Source: Acanthaster planci (Eukaryota > Echinodermata > Asteroidea > Valvatida > Acanthasteridae). Taken from it: DNA of 64,000 bases. A model generated the notes under the pieces. The model was not told the DNA's origin, ran no database searches, and saw only the letters and a program-made list of their open reading frames with translations. The stretch spans positions 1,587,231 to 1,651,230 of the forward strand of contig NW_019091360.1 in NCBI RefSeq assembly GCF_001949145.1, in the 5' to 3' direction. This document shows, in pieces, positions 49,230 through 62,300 of the stretch (position 1 is the first letter of the stretch; every line of letters starts with the position of its first letter). The position numbers and the translations under genes were made by a program.

Positions 49230-50098
49230 CCCTCCGACCGCAGTTGAACCGCTGGACAGGGGACAGATCACAGCAAGAAGTCTTGTCATGTGCCTGGGTC
49301 TTTGGTTGCCTTTGGTGTGAGCAGAGCAACTCGCCTGGATCAATCCACCCAAGATAGCACGGGCCTGGGAGCTTAAATGGGATGCACATTACCGGTACAT
49401 GTAGCTGCGGTTTAGTTGTACCTTAGAGCAATTCCACTCCATCCATGCATTGTCAATGTGTATGCATGCAAACTGTGTACATGTACAGTACTGGGCAGCT
49501 CACACATTGAAACTTAGCACCGGGCCTGTTTTTCATTTGATCCCTTCCGATTGACCGACAGCTATTTTTCCTCTGGACACGGGCCAAGTTACTCCCCAGA
49601 TATCGGCCTCCCTTTTTAATGTGGCTTTCATGAGATGTGCAGATAAACTGAATCTTGCAGATTGTTTCTTCGCCGTCGGAAGATCGCATCGCGCTTGATG
49701 TCAAGATTTTACCCCTTCATCTTCACAACAGCAGAGAAATACTCCAATGTTGGGGATTGATGTCTCAATTTCCTGTGGGATTTGAAAAGATTCCCATCAC
49801 TCATCTGTATGGGCTACTTTGGTTCGGTGGGGCTGAGTAACGCAGTCCTTCGAAGAAGCTGGCCGACATCAGGCCTTGCGACTTACATGTACTTTCCCCA
49901 TTCCAAAAACCATAGCCTCAGCCTGTAGGAATCGACCTGAAGCGGAAGACTCTTGGCCTTTGTCGACTGTATCTCTGGAGGGTTATCACGCAGCGTGTAG
50001 CATGACCAGGTGATCGAGCAGAACCCAGGAGGGGGAAAAAGACGTCGTTTGTCTGGTTATGTTTCATCGGATCAGATCTTGCATCCATCTCCTCCCCG

Positions 50099-50204
50099 AT
50101 GTCGTGCTCTGCGGGTGTAGCGCTGGTTGCGGCCGTCCTGACTATTCTCTGTCGGCAATCAGGCTGCGATCTCGGATTGACAGGCAGCGCGGATGAAAAT
50201 GGGG
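50099..50204 (+). CDS. candidate first coding exon with signal peptide (gene continues to the right)
   Basis: The ATG at 50099 is the first in frame after TGA at 50003-50005. The exon codes 35 residues plus one base and ends at ATGGGG|GTGAGT, a strong donor leaving phase 1. The peptide starts M-S-C-S and has the hydrophobic core AGVALVAAVLTILC, then R-Q-S-G-C and a polar, acidic tail, so a signal peptide is likely though it lacks a positive start. GC content rises here. A G-rich tract follows the donor. Splice phase and orientation equal those of the exon at 8852, so the two may be alternative first exons of one gene or the starts of two genes. Upstream out-of-frame ATGs exist at 50002 and 50060. 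No downstream exon is recognisable, so the product is unnamed. Confidence 0.5.
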
Positions 50205-50457
50205 GTGAGTTTTTTTTTTTTTGGGGGGGGGGTAGGGTTGGGGGGGTGGTGGCTTCAACTTGCATTGATTTCCATTCTAGTTTTTATTTTAGTCTTCTGA
50301 TTTGCCCAGCATTTTGCATCCTCCTGTTCGTTCAGACAAAATACGGATTTAGTGCAGAGGAACGAATGAGGAAAAGGACAGAGGAAGAGAGAAAAAGCAT
50401 CAAGTGATTTTTCTTTCAAAGAAGAGCCAGGCATTACACGGAGACAGTATTATGTAT

Positions 50458-50695
50458 CTGGATCATTCTATAAATTTGGGGTGTCCATGGCATGTCCCGT
50501 TTCTGTCCCTGTTGACACCTGAGTATTCTGACAATGGAGGTACCATTGAAATTGACTCCTGAGTATGACCTAGAGTATTTGTATTCATATGACAGGTAAT
50601 TTCCATGACTCAATCACTCGGAGAAATTAAATAATGTGTTTGAAATGTACAAGAGCACAGGGAAAAAATTGGACCCCAAATGCATAGAATGACCG
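50458..50695. mobile_element. MITE family B, copy 3
   Basis: The left end GGATCATTCTATAAATTTG and the right end, reverse complemented, CGGTCATTCTATGCATTTG are inverted repeats followed by GGGT-CC on both sides. The internal word TGACAGGTAATTTCC matches the GCAGGTAATT word of the other copies. No clean target duplication remains. Confidence 0.75.
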
Positions 50696-53600
50696 TCTCC
50701 AAATCGGCATTTACTCTCTGATGGCATTTTAATGTCAGGAATATAACTAGTGTGAAAAAGGAAGCCATGATAATATGCCAGGAAAAAGCTTTGTCTTTCC
50801 TGTTTAAGATGCCTTTCCCTGTGGTCATAACTTAAATAGGAATGCAGCCGGGATGCTAGTCAACTGACACATGCCTATTTATTGCTACATTATTGTAAAT
50901 AAATCGATTGTGAGATGGAAACTGAGAGTCTGACCGGCCCCTGACTGACTGGGCGTTATTCGCTAAGAACTTCCTCAAAAAAAAAAAGTAGGGCGGTGAA
51001 GTTACAGTGTGAAAGGGCCCTGCCGTTTCTAGACTTAGCACAGGTCAGCCGAACTGAAGTGGAAGAGTTTATTGGGAGTGGTTAAACTTGTTTGCCAACA
51101 GATAAACATCTGAATACAGTGTTGCTTCCTTTATCTCCCACAAAAACATCCATAGCTAATGACCTGTTGGAATAGGTCCTCCCGCACAGGTACATCATGT
51201 AGGATGAAACGGTTCATGATGTGAACTTGGGAATGAGTTTTGTGTAGCATTCTACTCCTGAATGTAAGGAATCTATCTGGCATCTTTTTTTGGTTCCTCT
51301 AATAAAAATGCATTTCTTATAAAGCCTAAAACAGTCCTCAGTCCTTCACCCATTGGAGGTTCGAGGACTGTTAGGGTTAAAGAGTGGAAAATTCTTAGTG
51401 CTCTGCCTGACAAGGGTACTGTTTTGTCGCCTCAAGAAGACACAGTTCATCTTGGGTGTTGTGTGTTCAAATGAGGAGCCCAACCTTTGCCCATGGGAAC
51501 ATATTTGAGAGAAAATGTGGCTCAGTGGTCTGAGGTCAGTAGCTCAAACAACAGCAGTTCACCAGATTAAGAACAGAATTATTGGAAAAACAGAATATCC
51601 AACATTCTGACAGTTTTTTAGTGCAGAGGAAGCAGTCATTGTAGAGGTTTCTGAAACTTTCTTGCTCAGAGGACGTCACACTTTTGCTTATAAAGATGCA
51701 CATTTACAACAATGGAATAAAATTAGAAAGGTACTTCAAAACGACGCAACATGCTCCCAGAGGGAAATGCTCTTTAAACTGGTGCATCAAAAAATTGATA
51801 GTCAGGTGAAATGGGACAAAAAGAGTATTTACAAGAACTGGGTAAAAAAAAAATTTACATTCCCTGGGGCCCTTGAATGCTTTCGTCAATGCACTGATCC
51901 CAGTATAATTCCATTTGCCTTGTTCCTTGGATGTGGACACAAAGATAATAATCCCAGTCGCTTTGACTCCACAGCAAACAGTATTCACGATTGACACCTC
52001 TCGTTCTCTGCCCCTCTGCTGTATCTTCTCAATTTCTGCGAACCGTCAAGGATTCGTGGGATTGACGCCTGCTTTTTTTTCCTCCTCCGAACGGCCCCAT
52101 TGTCTGAAAATGAAAAGTCCCCCCCCATCGTTCGCTTGCAGCTGGAAATACGGAGTATAAGTGACATTTAGAATCTGTTATAATGTCAACTTGGGGAGGG
52201 GGAAAAAACAAAGAAACAAGATACCGAGATCCGGCATGGGCTGAAATTTTGAAGTAAGATTAATGACAGGTTGGTGGATGGTTTTATTGGTTTTTCCCTC
52301 TCGATGGGTGAGGAGGAACTGGTGTGGCCGTGGTCTGTTTTTGAAAGGTTGAGCTCCTTGGCTAGATGAATTCTTTCATTAGAATTTCATCCAACTGCGT
52401 GTGACGCGTGTATGTACCTGCAGGTGTGATGTCAAGTTGAGGATTCACTGTGCTTTATTCAAGGCTGTCCAGGTTTGTTCCAAGTGCCAGCTTGAAAATA
52501 CATATGTACACTGCACCCACACAGTAAATTTGTCGACAGAGGAACTTTGGTGTGTATTCCTGCTTTCATTTTTGCGACGCCCGAGTGGCAGCTGATTCTG
52601 TCAGTGGTGTTACAAGGTGGCATTACATAGCATTACATCACACACATCGATAGCTCCCCCCCGTCCCGTCGTGGAGTTGCACGCTATTATTCAATCAATA
52701 AAATCTCAGCACTCAATACTCCGTCATCGCTTGATCAATCAGGTTAATGATTGCTCGGTTTCTTCCGTTCAGACCATTCCTACCAGCAAGGGAAATAAAA
52801 AAGATTGGCTCTGTAGGCATCCACACACAAAAAATAATAAGTTTAGCTGTCTGTTTTGCAAGCCTGCAATTGTCCAATCTCTGTCCAATATGATACAGCA
52901 CATGCAGTAATTTATTGCCAAGTAAAAGGAGTGACCTTTCTAGATATAGGATGTGTGAATTGCCAAATTTTCTAGTCATTAACCACAGAAATGTACATGC
53001 AAGAAAGTGGTGAAAAATTGTCTCAAAATGAGGTCCTTAAAACTTTCAAACAGTGCCTTTTAAACCGGGTGGGGGGGAGGAATAAGTCAACCCTACATTA
53101 CAGATGTACATGTATGCCTTCAGTGCAGAAAAGATGCATTACTCTTGTTGCCAGGGTTGCTTCTCCATTTTGAGTTTACGGAAAGATGCCTGTACCATTG
53201 GTCTTGTGAACTGAAAGCTCAATGTGGAAACAAAAGCCTGAGTGATTTGGTTCAACAAATAAATAGAAAGCCAGCCCTAAACACTATCAGTATCCAGAGT
53301 CAAGGCCAGGTAACACAATAGGTGGGAACACACCCGGGGACACAAAACCTGAGATGACAAAAGCACTATCTGGTGTCAGGCTCAGGGACCTGTGTAGCCT
53401 AGGGCCAGGCTGCACATGGTGAAATCCAATTATGAAGATGTGGACTGCTTGATGTTAATTTGAAATATGTATCCTTGTCGTGAGGGAGCTGCGAAGCCCT
53501 TGTAAGGGTTGCCCGGAGGTCCCTGCACTTTAAAGTTGTATTTGGTTTGCCATGAGAAATCCTAGTTTGTGAGAATGTTAATAATGGACTACTGTGAATT

Positions 53601-53928
53601 CCCAAGTTGGTCAAGCCAGAACCGTAATCACACCTTTGTCCAAACATGTCTCAAATACCAAACTGAGGAGGTCCTGAGTGACATTTTCCATCCTAGCAGT
53701 CTTAAAGACAGAAGCATTTTGCAAGCAATTTGGTATTACATATGTCTGAAACCAGACGGAATTTTAGAAAAATAAGGAAGTCTTTTCAGCTTGATGCAGG
53801 AGCAGACAGATTATTTGTAAAAAAAGATTTACAACTTGTGCTTCAGCCTTCTACAATGTCTCTTCTGTTAAAATGAGTGTCCAAAGTTTGTTCTGCTTTC
53901 ACCCTCAACAGAGCAGCAAGATATTATG

Positions 53929-53942
53929 CGGCGATATCGCCG
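53929..53942. repeat. 14-bp perfect palindrome CGGCGATATCGCCG
   Basis: Self-complementary and GC-rich in an AT-rich setting. It could be chance or a dimer site. Confidence 0.5.
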
Positions 53943-54131
53943 AGAAACAGTGAAGTACTCAGAAGTACTTGTGGTCCAGCACAAACTGTAATATACCCAC
54001 CCTCTATCAGTCATCGGTGGAGTGTGGAAGAGGTTAATGAATCATTGAAACGAATGCTTGTGGTTTGAACATGGTCTCAAATGTCGGGTAACATGCACGA
54101 TCCTTTTTCCCCAAAGCATGTAGCCTGGTCG

Positions 54132-54222
54132 CTTGGCTGCAGCTTGAAATTATACATGACTCTATCAGAAGTGGCTGCAGTTCTTGCCATATATATGCGT
54201 ACAGTTTCTAGCTGCAGCCAAG
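54132..54222. repeat. 13-bp inverted repeat
   Basis: CTTGGCTGCAGCT (54132-54144) and AGCTGCAGCCAAG (54210-54222) pair perfectly over a 65-base loop. A second 9-bp hairpin (54266-54274 with 54292-54300) follows directly. Confidence 0.6.
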
Positions 54223-57200
54223 TCACTCAGACACGACTTGCCTCTAATTTCAATTCAACCATTAAAGTATCCTCATTGGGTTGACTTTTGAGAGGATACT
54301 ATAACAGGAGTGTATGGGTGCACCACACTGAACCTTTGCAAGTTGTCCATAGGTAAAGAAGGTGTTGTGCAACGGACCATGGCACACGTACAGTTGCACA
54401 TTGTCCATTGTATTTGGAAGTTACGTCAGATTCAAGGCTCGTTCAGTTTGTATGTCCTTCTGGACAACCAAGTGATGTACCAGCAATTTTTGTGGATGTT
54501 AACACTCGAAAGATAAGCGACATCAGTGATTGGGAGATAAAAAGAATGTACCAATCTTTATGCCCCAGCGGGTAAATTGCTTATCAGTTGTCAGGGATTA
54601 GGGTAGCGGTGCCTGTCGTTTATCTCCATTTCCCGGTAATAAAAGACGTTTTGAGTTGCACTGCCAGCAGAAGTTCATCGATTTCTATTCAAAATTGGCC
54701 CAGATCTTTTTACAGACTCACATTCCCAACTGCACACTGTCACCTTCAATTTACCGGGCGCTGACATCCTGAAAACGGTTCGAATTTGTTGCTTTCTTCT
54801 CTGCCTCCTTTCGGGCCGGACTTCAGAAGTTTGATTTCTCACCCGTGGCACAATTGCATCGTCGTCACAGCCCTTCCCCCCCTCCCCCTCTGATATTTGC
54901 TCTTTTGTTCTTGACTGGCGTCGGTGTGATTACTGTTGGCTGCTGCTCTTTCATCTCTCCCGCTGTGCTCAGTCATAACCTAATTGGCCGTTGCTGGTTA
55001 TTTCGCCCAGAGATATTGCCAGCCGATACTGACAAATAATCCGCCGTGCACCACTGACACCGTGATAAAAATGATTTGAAATTGAATCAACCCATACAAG
55101 ATATCATTTCACAACAGTCTTTCTCTTAGTCGTCCAGCTGCCATGGTACGCGGAAAAAGTAGCAACTCCTTTTTTTTTTTTAATTCTAAAATTCCGGTTA
55201 AAATGAATGTTTGATCCTTATCTCCCCCTTTTTTCTCTGGTGAATGCCTCTGTTAATCAATTAAAATCAGTACTTGTAAGAAAGAAATCAGGTTGCTCAA
55301 GGGCGTAGGCTGGGTGGGGGGAGGGTGCGGGGTACGAATTCCCTCCAGTAGAAAGGAGTTCTAATTGAGGTGTTCATATTTTATTTTTTAAACCAAATAG
55401 CAGTACGTTATTTATTAGTGTGAAAGTATGTGGGTTTTGATGCACCATGACAGAAAAGTAACATAGCAAACACATGTATCTGTATGTGCACATGGTTGTA
55501 CATGTATCTGGGGCAATCTGCTTTTCACGTGCTCACTTGCCTTATTTAAAATAAATGCTGGAAATTGGAGTTCCGCTTATTGAAATTCCCAACCCCCCCG
55601 GGGGCCGGGGCCAATCCAGCCCACACCCATGTTAATCAGTACAGATTGTGGTCACAAACCTGCTGTTGTTCAAGCCACTGCATGCGCAGTTGGCAGAAAG
55701 AGTTTGATAAATATCCCGGTCAGATCATAATTTAAAAAAAAGGTTACTTATTAATGAGAGCCAGTGAAAAAACAGTCCACCAGAATTCATTGAACATTGA
55801 TCGGAGCATCTGTGTGTAGGTTAACAAAACAGATCAAAAGCCAATATTCTCTTTAATCTGCAAGATGTTAAACCCCCCCCCAAATGCCTTTGATCAATAC
55901 CCACCCACTGCCGATCACGTCCATCAGCAGTCCATCAGTAATCCAGCCGCTTGTACATGTACAGTGTACCATACATGCACGTCCGTCCCAACTATTTGAT
56001 TAATAATCAAATAAATCAAGGCCTGGAGCTGGGACACCATCTGTTCCCGGGGATCACTTCCAAGGGGACCAGCTGCCCCTGTACTTGCACATGTAATACT
56101 CTCGGGGTGCTTATTGGCTTTCTGTAGCCTCGCTGAGCTGGTAGACACTCGGCAGGATAGTCCCGGGCTTATTGGCCTCTTCATCAAAGGCTCCTCTTGC
56201 GCCAGCCTGGTAAAGCGTCACGTTTCCATATGCCTCTTGTCAGTCTTTTGAAATCACGAAACAATCGATTGTTGACGCTTAAGGTCAAATTGATGAAGAT
56301 ATTTACTTCTACACTTTTGACAGCAGTGCATGTGCATCGGAAGGTATTTTAAGCATGAAGAAATGAATGCTCAAAATACAATTTACGAGTGCAGTTACTA
56401 TTTAAAGTACAGGTTTGTAAAAACTTCTTGGGAAGTGAAAAAAAAATTTATAAGTTTGCCAGGCATGAGAATAATGAAACAAAATCAAAGAAATATTAAA
56501 AACACTGAAGAACAGAAAAGGCAAAACAGTGATAAAATGTCTGAAAAACAGAAACGTTTTGGGATTAATTGCACTTGAAAACAATGTCCATGACATATTT
56601 TAGTTGAAAGATAATTACGTGTCATTGTGTATTCTCTGTCATTTAATATTGAAAAGATGGTGTGTGGGTCATGCATGACTGATCAGAGACACAGCTGATT
56701 GATTCTGTCTTGTCCATATGGGCTTTGTTTCACTAGAACCAGTCGGCAGTGTTGTGTACTTTTGTGTAGGCTGCCCCTTAGCCAGCAAGTTCACCATAAC
56801 GTGGCTACATGTATTTGATATTTTGTTTTGTAAGGTATGCTGAAAATACACTTGTTTTTGGCCGGATGTCTTAGCACTGAAACTTGAAGAAACAATTAAT
56901 AAAAAAATGTAATCCCTCCAAAGTCGACATTTTTTGTACTTTTATGTATGTGACTGTGGGAAGTCCACAATGCTCTATTCCGGGCAGGGTTTGAGTAATT
57001 GGAAAGCCATGCACGCTATTCTCAAACAATAAACAGTCCACCGATAAAGACACAAAGAAAGAGATTAGGCTGATATTTTATTTCATTTTAGGCAGGCAGA
57101 CAAACAGGGGGTGGCGGTTTTCGCGGCTTAAGGCAGCTGACTCATTCAGGCATTGAGAGCTCTGCATGAGTAATGTTATCAGCACTGGATGTTGTTTTCA

Positions 57201-59308
57201 GTCACACTCAACCTGCACAATCGGCCGTGGTGGACAAACATGGTCATTGTGACTCAGTCCTGTTGACTGCTTGCACTCGGGGCTCATTGTGTAAGGTGTT
57301 TCAACATTGACACATTCTTAGCACACAACCGCTAGGACAACCGACAATGTACGGCACACAGCACATGATGGCCAGGTACACAGACCCTCCACCGGTTAAT
57401 TTACAACTTAGGTGATTTGGGCTGTTGCCGGATGTTTTTAGGCACAGGCTTTAAATCCTGCCTGAGGTTGTTGCCGTATCCTCTGCAGGCCATTTCAGCA
57501 ATCTCTCCCTCACTTTTGCAAATGGTGAAAGCAGAGCGAGCCAAAACATTTCAATCCTTCTCCAGAGACTCTCGAACTATATAGATTTTTAGGTTGCGAA
57601 CTGGAAAAGCTTAGGCCTACTGTGTATTTGCTATTTTTTTCGTCCCCTTTGTTCATCTGACGTCACAAGTTTTGAAGATCCCTGTGGTGTCTTTTTGAGA
57701 TTGGGACATCGAAGAGGCCAGATATATATAACTTGCCATTCATTTATCAGCCACGGCTTTATGCATTATGGCCCCTACGGGGGTTTGCTGTAAAGGCAGG
57801 AATGCCCCCTCTGCTCGCAGATGGTGTTTGAGTAATGGTCCCTTGATGCAATCAAGACCAGGCCCGCATCCCCCCCCTACACGTACGCACACTGGGGGCA
57901 GCCGCCGGTTTAACATAGAAACCCGAGATTGGTTGCCTGATTAGCAGTGGTCCAGCTCTAATCTATCACCATCTTGTTTCCATTTGAAGTTGAGTTTTAG
58001 TGGGGGGGGGTTGTGTATGTTAGTTATTGCGCTTGTAGCACGGTTTAGACATTACGGCTAGGTGGAAAATACATTGATGTTGAAATGATTGATTCGGAAC
58101 CGATGGAGAATGAATGTGGTTGATGTGAAACTTGAATGAAATGTGCAGGGCTCCAAATTGTAACTTTTGCAAATTGCCTGCAGCAAATGTCAGAAAATGC
58201 CCCTAAAATGGCCCAAAACTGCCACTAAATGTGCGTTTGGTTTTGTTACATTTAGTTGGCTGTCATTAAAAAAAAAAAACAACTTGATTGAAATGGTACT
58301 CCAAAGCAATTACATTCTGGAAAATAAAAAACCTGTCAAATTGTCTCTGACATTTTCCCAGCCTTAGGTGTATTGTCACCAGAGAGTAAAATGGTACCTC
58401 CTCCGTTACGGTCAGAAGAGCTTGACCTTTGAGAGGCTGTGGGAGGAATGATATACATTGCAAATGGCCTGTCATAATAAAAAGTCTGTCAACCACCATG
58501 CTAAAAAAATAGCCATTTGAGGAGCGTTGTTTACAGCGTTTGAAAAATCCCAGTTTCCAGGAAATCAGTTTGTCCACATGTTTGAAATACGTTTATCTTG
58601 AAAGAGCACGATTGTACCAGAAACCCATTGTTGTCAGAAACTCCTGCCAGACTGCCCTGCTTTATTTTTGCATTCGTTAACCTCTCGGTCTTGATTTATT
58701 GATCACCCCTGAATCAGTGTTTGTGAGTACAGCCTTTGTTGATGTTACACTTTCATCGCAGGTTTTTACGAGGCCTGTCCGACCGACTTGTCATCTGCAT
58801 TATTGATCGGAAATCGACTGCTGATGCTGTTGAAATGTTTGAACAGACAAAAATGCATGAACCATGTCCCAATGTTTAAATGCCACAAGGAATGTTTGGT
58901 TTGGGTTGTACAATACTTTTTTTCTTGGGGGGATGTAGATTGATTCAGAAGATGATTGCTTTTGTAAAAAGGGGTAACTTGCAAGATCTGATTTGTCCAA
59001 AGTCTCTTAATTGTTGTACATGTATTTGATGACTGCTGTGTTAGTACATGTACAGTAGCACTGGCGATGTTTGATGAGAAATTTGAAATTTTTTTTCTTA
59101 ATTTCATTTTTCTACAAATCTAAGTGATGGTTTCTTGAGTGCTTATTTCTGATTATTTGGTTTGGGTGGCTTTGGACAGACTTTGAAAACGAGGGGAACA
59201 AGGTTTCTTTTTAGGGGCGGAGCAGGGGGTTGATTGAGTCTTGCAAATGGAGTAAAACTAAAGCCACTTGGAATGTATTCAGATTGCATATGTATGTACA
59301 TGTACAGT

Positions 59309-59332
59309 ACCTGTACATGTACATGTACAGGT
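59309..59332. repeat. perfect 24-bp palindrome of GTACAT type
   Basis: Arms ACCTGTACATGT, sharing the ACCTGTAC end with the 41.0-kb palindrome. Embedded in TACATG hexamers from 59291. Confidence 0.8.
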
Positions 59333-62300
59333 GCTTGTAATGTATAATGCATGTTTATGAAAGAGTCACTGCCTAACAAAAAGGACAACTGATCATCAAT
59401 GCCAAGAATGTGACATCTTCACCCTGACTTGCTAGGCGGCCGTCCCGAGATGGGCCCTCATCGTGCAGATTGACGGCCGGCCTGTTCACCTGACAGTCAC
59501 GCATCGCCGGCGCAGCACCCCTGATTGGTCCCGGTTGCTGTTTAGCTTGAAATGTCCCAGCGTGATCCACAGCAGTGGGTCCCGGTGTGCGACAGTAGGG
59601 GAGGTGAACGGCAGTTGCGGTTGGAGAATCGAGGGACGAGGCTAACTTTCCCTTCCCCCCTTACCCGACTCCTCCTTGCTCAGTCTCGCGTGCTGAAAGA
59701 ACGACAGGAATGGGGTTTAAAGATAGAAGATGACCGGGTTTTGAGATGCATTTTGCGTTCTTTGCCTCTGGTATGACTTGTGCCAAAGTTCCAAATATCT
59801 CCCGCTTGGACCCGGTTTATCCTGGCAACATGCCACAGTAAAAGAAACAAATTGGTTGTTAGTAGGTAAACTGCTCTCTGAATAATCCCCTAACCTTTAT
59901 TGAAGCCACATCACTTCACAGTGCACCAAGTGCTACCTACATGTACAAGTTTGACTTTCACCCTTCCCCTACTTTATGTTAAACCCACATGCACCTTCAT
60001 GTAACCGCATCACATTGGTTGAACAGGGACAAATTGGATGCGTCATTTTCACAGACTCAGTTCATTACCGGTGTGTGCTGCTTACAATCCACGAACCCTT
60101 CATTACAATGTAGCTTTGATTGTAGGTTTCAGTGTTTCAGTACATTGTGTCGATCTTTGTTATTGTACCAATGCTTTGTGTATTAGAAGAGATTGGTTTT
60201 TTATCCTAATGTTAATTTACTTTATACTTGTAGTTGGAAGGGAACTTGTGTAGCTTTGAATAACATGTACAGAGACCCAGAGAGTGGCCGATCAGTTGTA
60301 AGATCTAATCACACTGCTTACGGTTCTGGTACATGTGTGAAATGTGTATGTAGTACAGTTACTCTGTGTTCACTTGGCTATTACAGAGAGTACCATACAT
60401 TTGATTTCATGGCTGAATGTTTGCTGACATACCCCAGTGGTTAGCAAGGATTTCCACAGGGACCCTCATAAAAAAAACCCACAACCTCTACTTGCATCCA
60501 GACAGGACGCCCAGTGAGAAACTGTACTTTAGGTGCACGGCCTTGTCATATCGATTGCGCGGGGCTGTGAATAAGCGAAGTAGATCAGGTGGAATTGATG
60601 CAGTGCAGTGAGCGTTTGCACCATCAGACAGCAGTAAAAATTGGGCTCGACAAGAAATGATTGTTTGCCTCCATTACTCTTTCTACGAAAAAATAGCATA
60701 TTTATTGACCCGCAGACGACTTTGTGCAGATGATAAAGAAATTGTGACAAACCTTTCGATAGTTGGGAGAAAAAACCCACACATGGTGTCAACGTAAGAA
60801 GCTTGAACCCAGCGCGGTAGAGTAAATTGATTGCATGTACGCTTGTAGCTTCATTGAGATGCAAAATATCAAATTGTTCAAGCCTGGGCCAGCTCGCTGG
60901 GCCGGAGGAAGCCGATCTAAAGTTCATTTTTGGAATTTGCAGCCTGGGCAGAATGCCACCGTGCGCTGCCGGGCATTCGGTCGGCGTCTGCTCCACTGCC
61001 CTTATCCGGCTTAAAGCGTTGTGTTTCCAGGACCGGCCGTTTATCGCATCAGATTCGCCCGGGGTGGATTTGGCTGGCCCTCGTTGCCTGTGAAACCCTC
61101 CCTCCCCCCCTTTATGGCACATCTTATCTTGAAACACACGTTCTCTACACCTGGCAGTGTGTTTTCTAGGAGTTATCGGCGCGTGTATATTTTACAAGTA
61201 TTCTTCCCCCAAGGGGTTGGAAAAAAAACTTACCAAATTATTATTCGGTGAGAGACGGCAGGGGTCATCGGAGAATTGTTAGGAGGAGACAGCTGACTGT
61301 TAAAGCATTCTAGTACATGTATGTTCACTGCGACACATGGACAAATTATTTGGAACCCTGTCACATTTCATTTAGCTCTTTCACAACAACATCCATTGAC
61401 AGCTCGTTTTTTTTCCTCTCCCAAACGCTGGATAGCGAAGCCAAACATTTTAAGCTGCACCGCATCCCTGGAGCGGAACCTCTTTGTTGTTGAGAAGCAA
61501 TTGATTAGCTTGTCGTCTGTTCTTATGCTGGGCATTCAACATGGAACAGCGGCTAAAATAACTTTGAAATTGACGGAAATCATATGGATCAGTTGGTGCA
61601 TATTCTCGGGGCTACACACCATCTTCAACAATAAAAAGATCTAATTTTGTGATGTGTGCCAGAGTCTGATGTTCCCTGTCCAAGCACTTTTTGTCAGGTT
61701 CCTTTTTCATTCAGTCATGGAGGAAGGAGTGATTCAATGAACATGCACATTTTGTTGCAGTTTTTTAACCTTTTTAAAATCACAAGCAGTGCTGTAATGC
61801 CTGCCACGGACTCAAACTATGAACATTGCACTGTTGGAGGATTAACAGCTTCTAATCATTGGGTTAACTTCTGACAACTGTATCAAGTGGGATTTCCCTG
61901 TTAACAAGACAGATAGCAATCCGATGAAAGATTTACTTGCCCTATGTTGGTGGGCCACCCACAGTAAATCACCCCCTTGACACAACCTGGGCCATTTTCT
62001 TGTTATAATATTATTCTAATGGGGTCCAGGCCATGTGCTGTTGTTTATAGAAGTGGAGCTAGACCCAACAGCCAACTCTCCCTGTAAATCTGTCATCAGG
62101 TCATTCAGCATGTGTGACTATAGGATGTAAGATCAGCTACAGTGGGCCTATGACACAGATCTGTCTGTGTAAACAATAGCCAAAGGGTTGTCCTGGTGTT
62201 GGGTCCTAGAGGTCGTCCTGAGGTCAGTCTGGTCAGGCGGTCTCCCAGTTTATTGTTTTGTTTGGCCTGCTTGGAGTTTAAACTTGGACATCAAATGCCT

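Larger units (their letters stand above)
42612..50098. other. intron-like or 5' flanking DNA, no recognised exon
   Basis: Holds fragments of repeats E and F at 45.5-45.8 kb and several repeat-poor blocks (43.4-43.9, 45.09-45.37 and 47.93-48.56 kb). The last 1.2 kb before the exon at 50099 is free of obvious repeats apart from a short tandem duplication and may include its promoter. Confidence 0.45.

Noticed and set aside
8946-50098. CRISPR-like or satellite array from the many TACATG blocks
   Set aside because: The blocks are irregularly spaced, self-complementary hexamers without unique spacers or leader.
51662-51994. 110-codon frame that looks somewhat like a transposon protein
   Set aside because: No transposase or polymerase motif visible and no terminal repeats found around it.
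60529-61137. 202-codon minus-strand frame
   Set aside because: The longest ungapped frame, but its translation resembles no protein and the plus strand is open too; consistent with chance.
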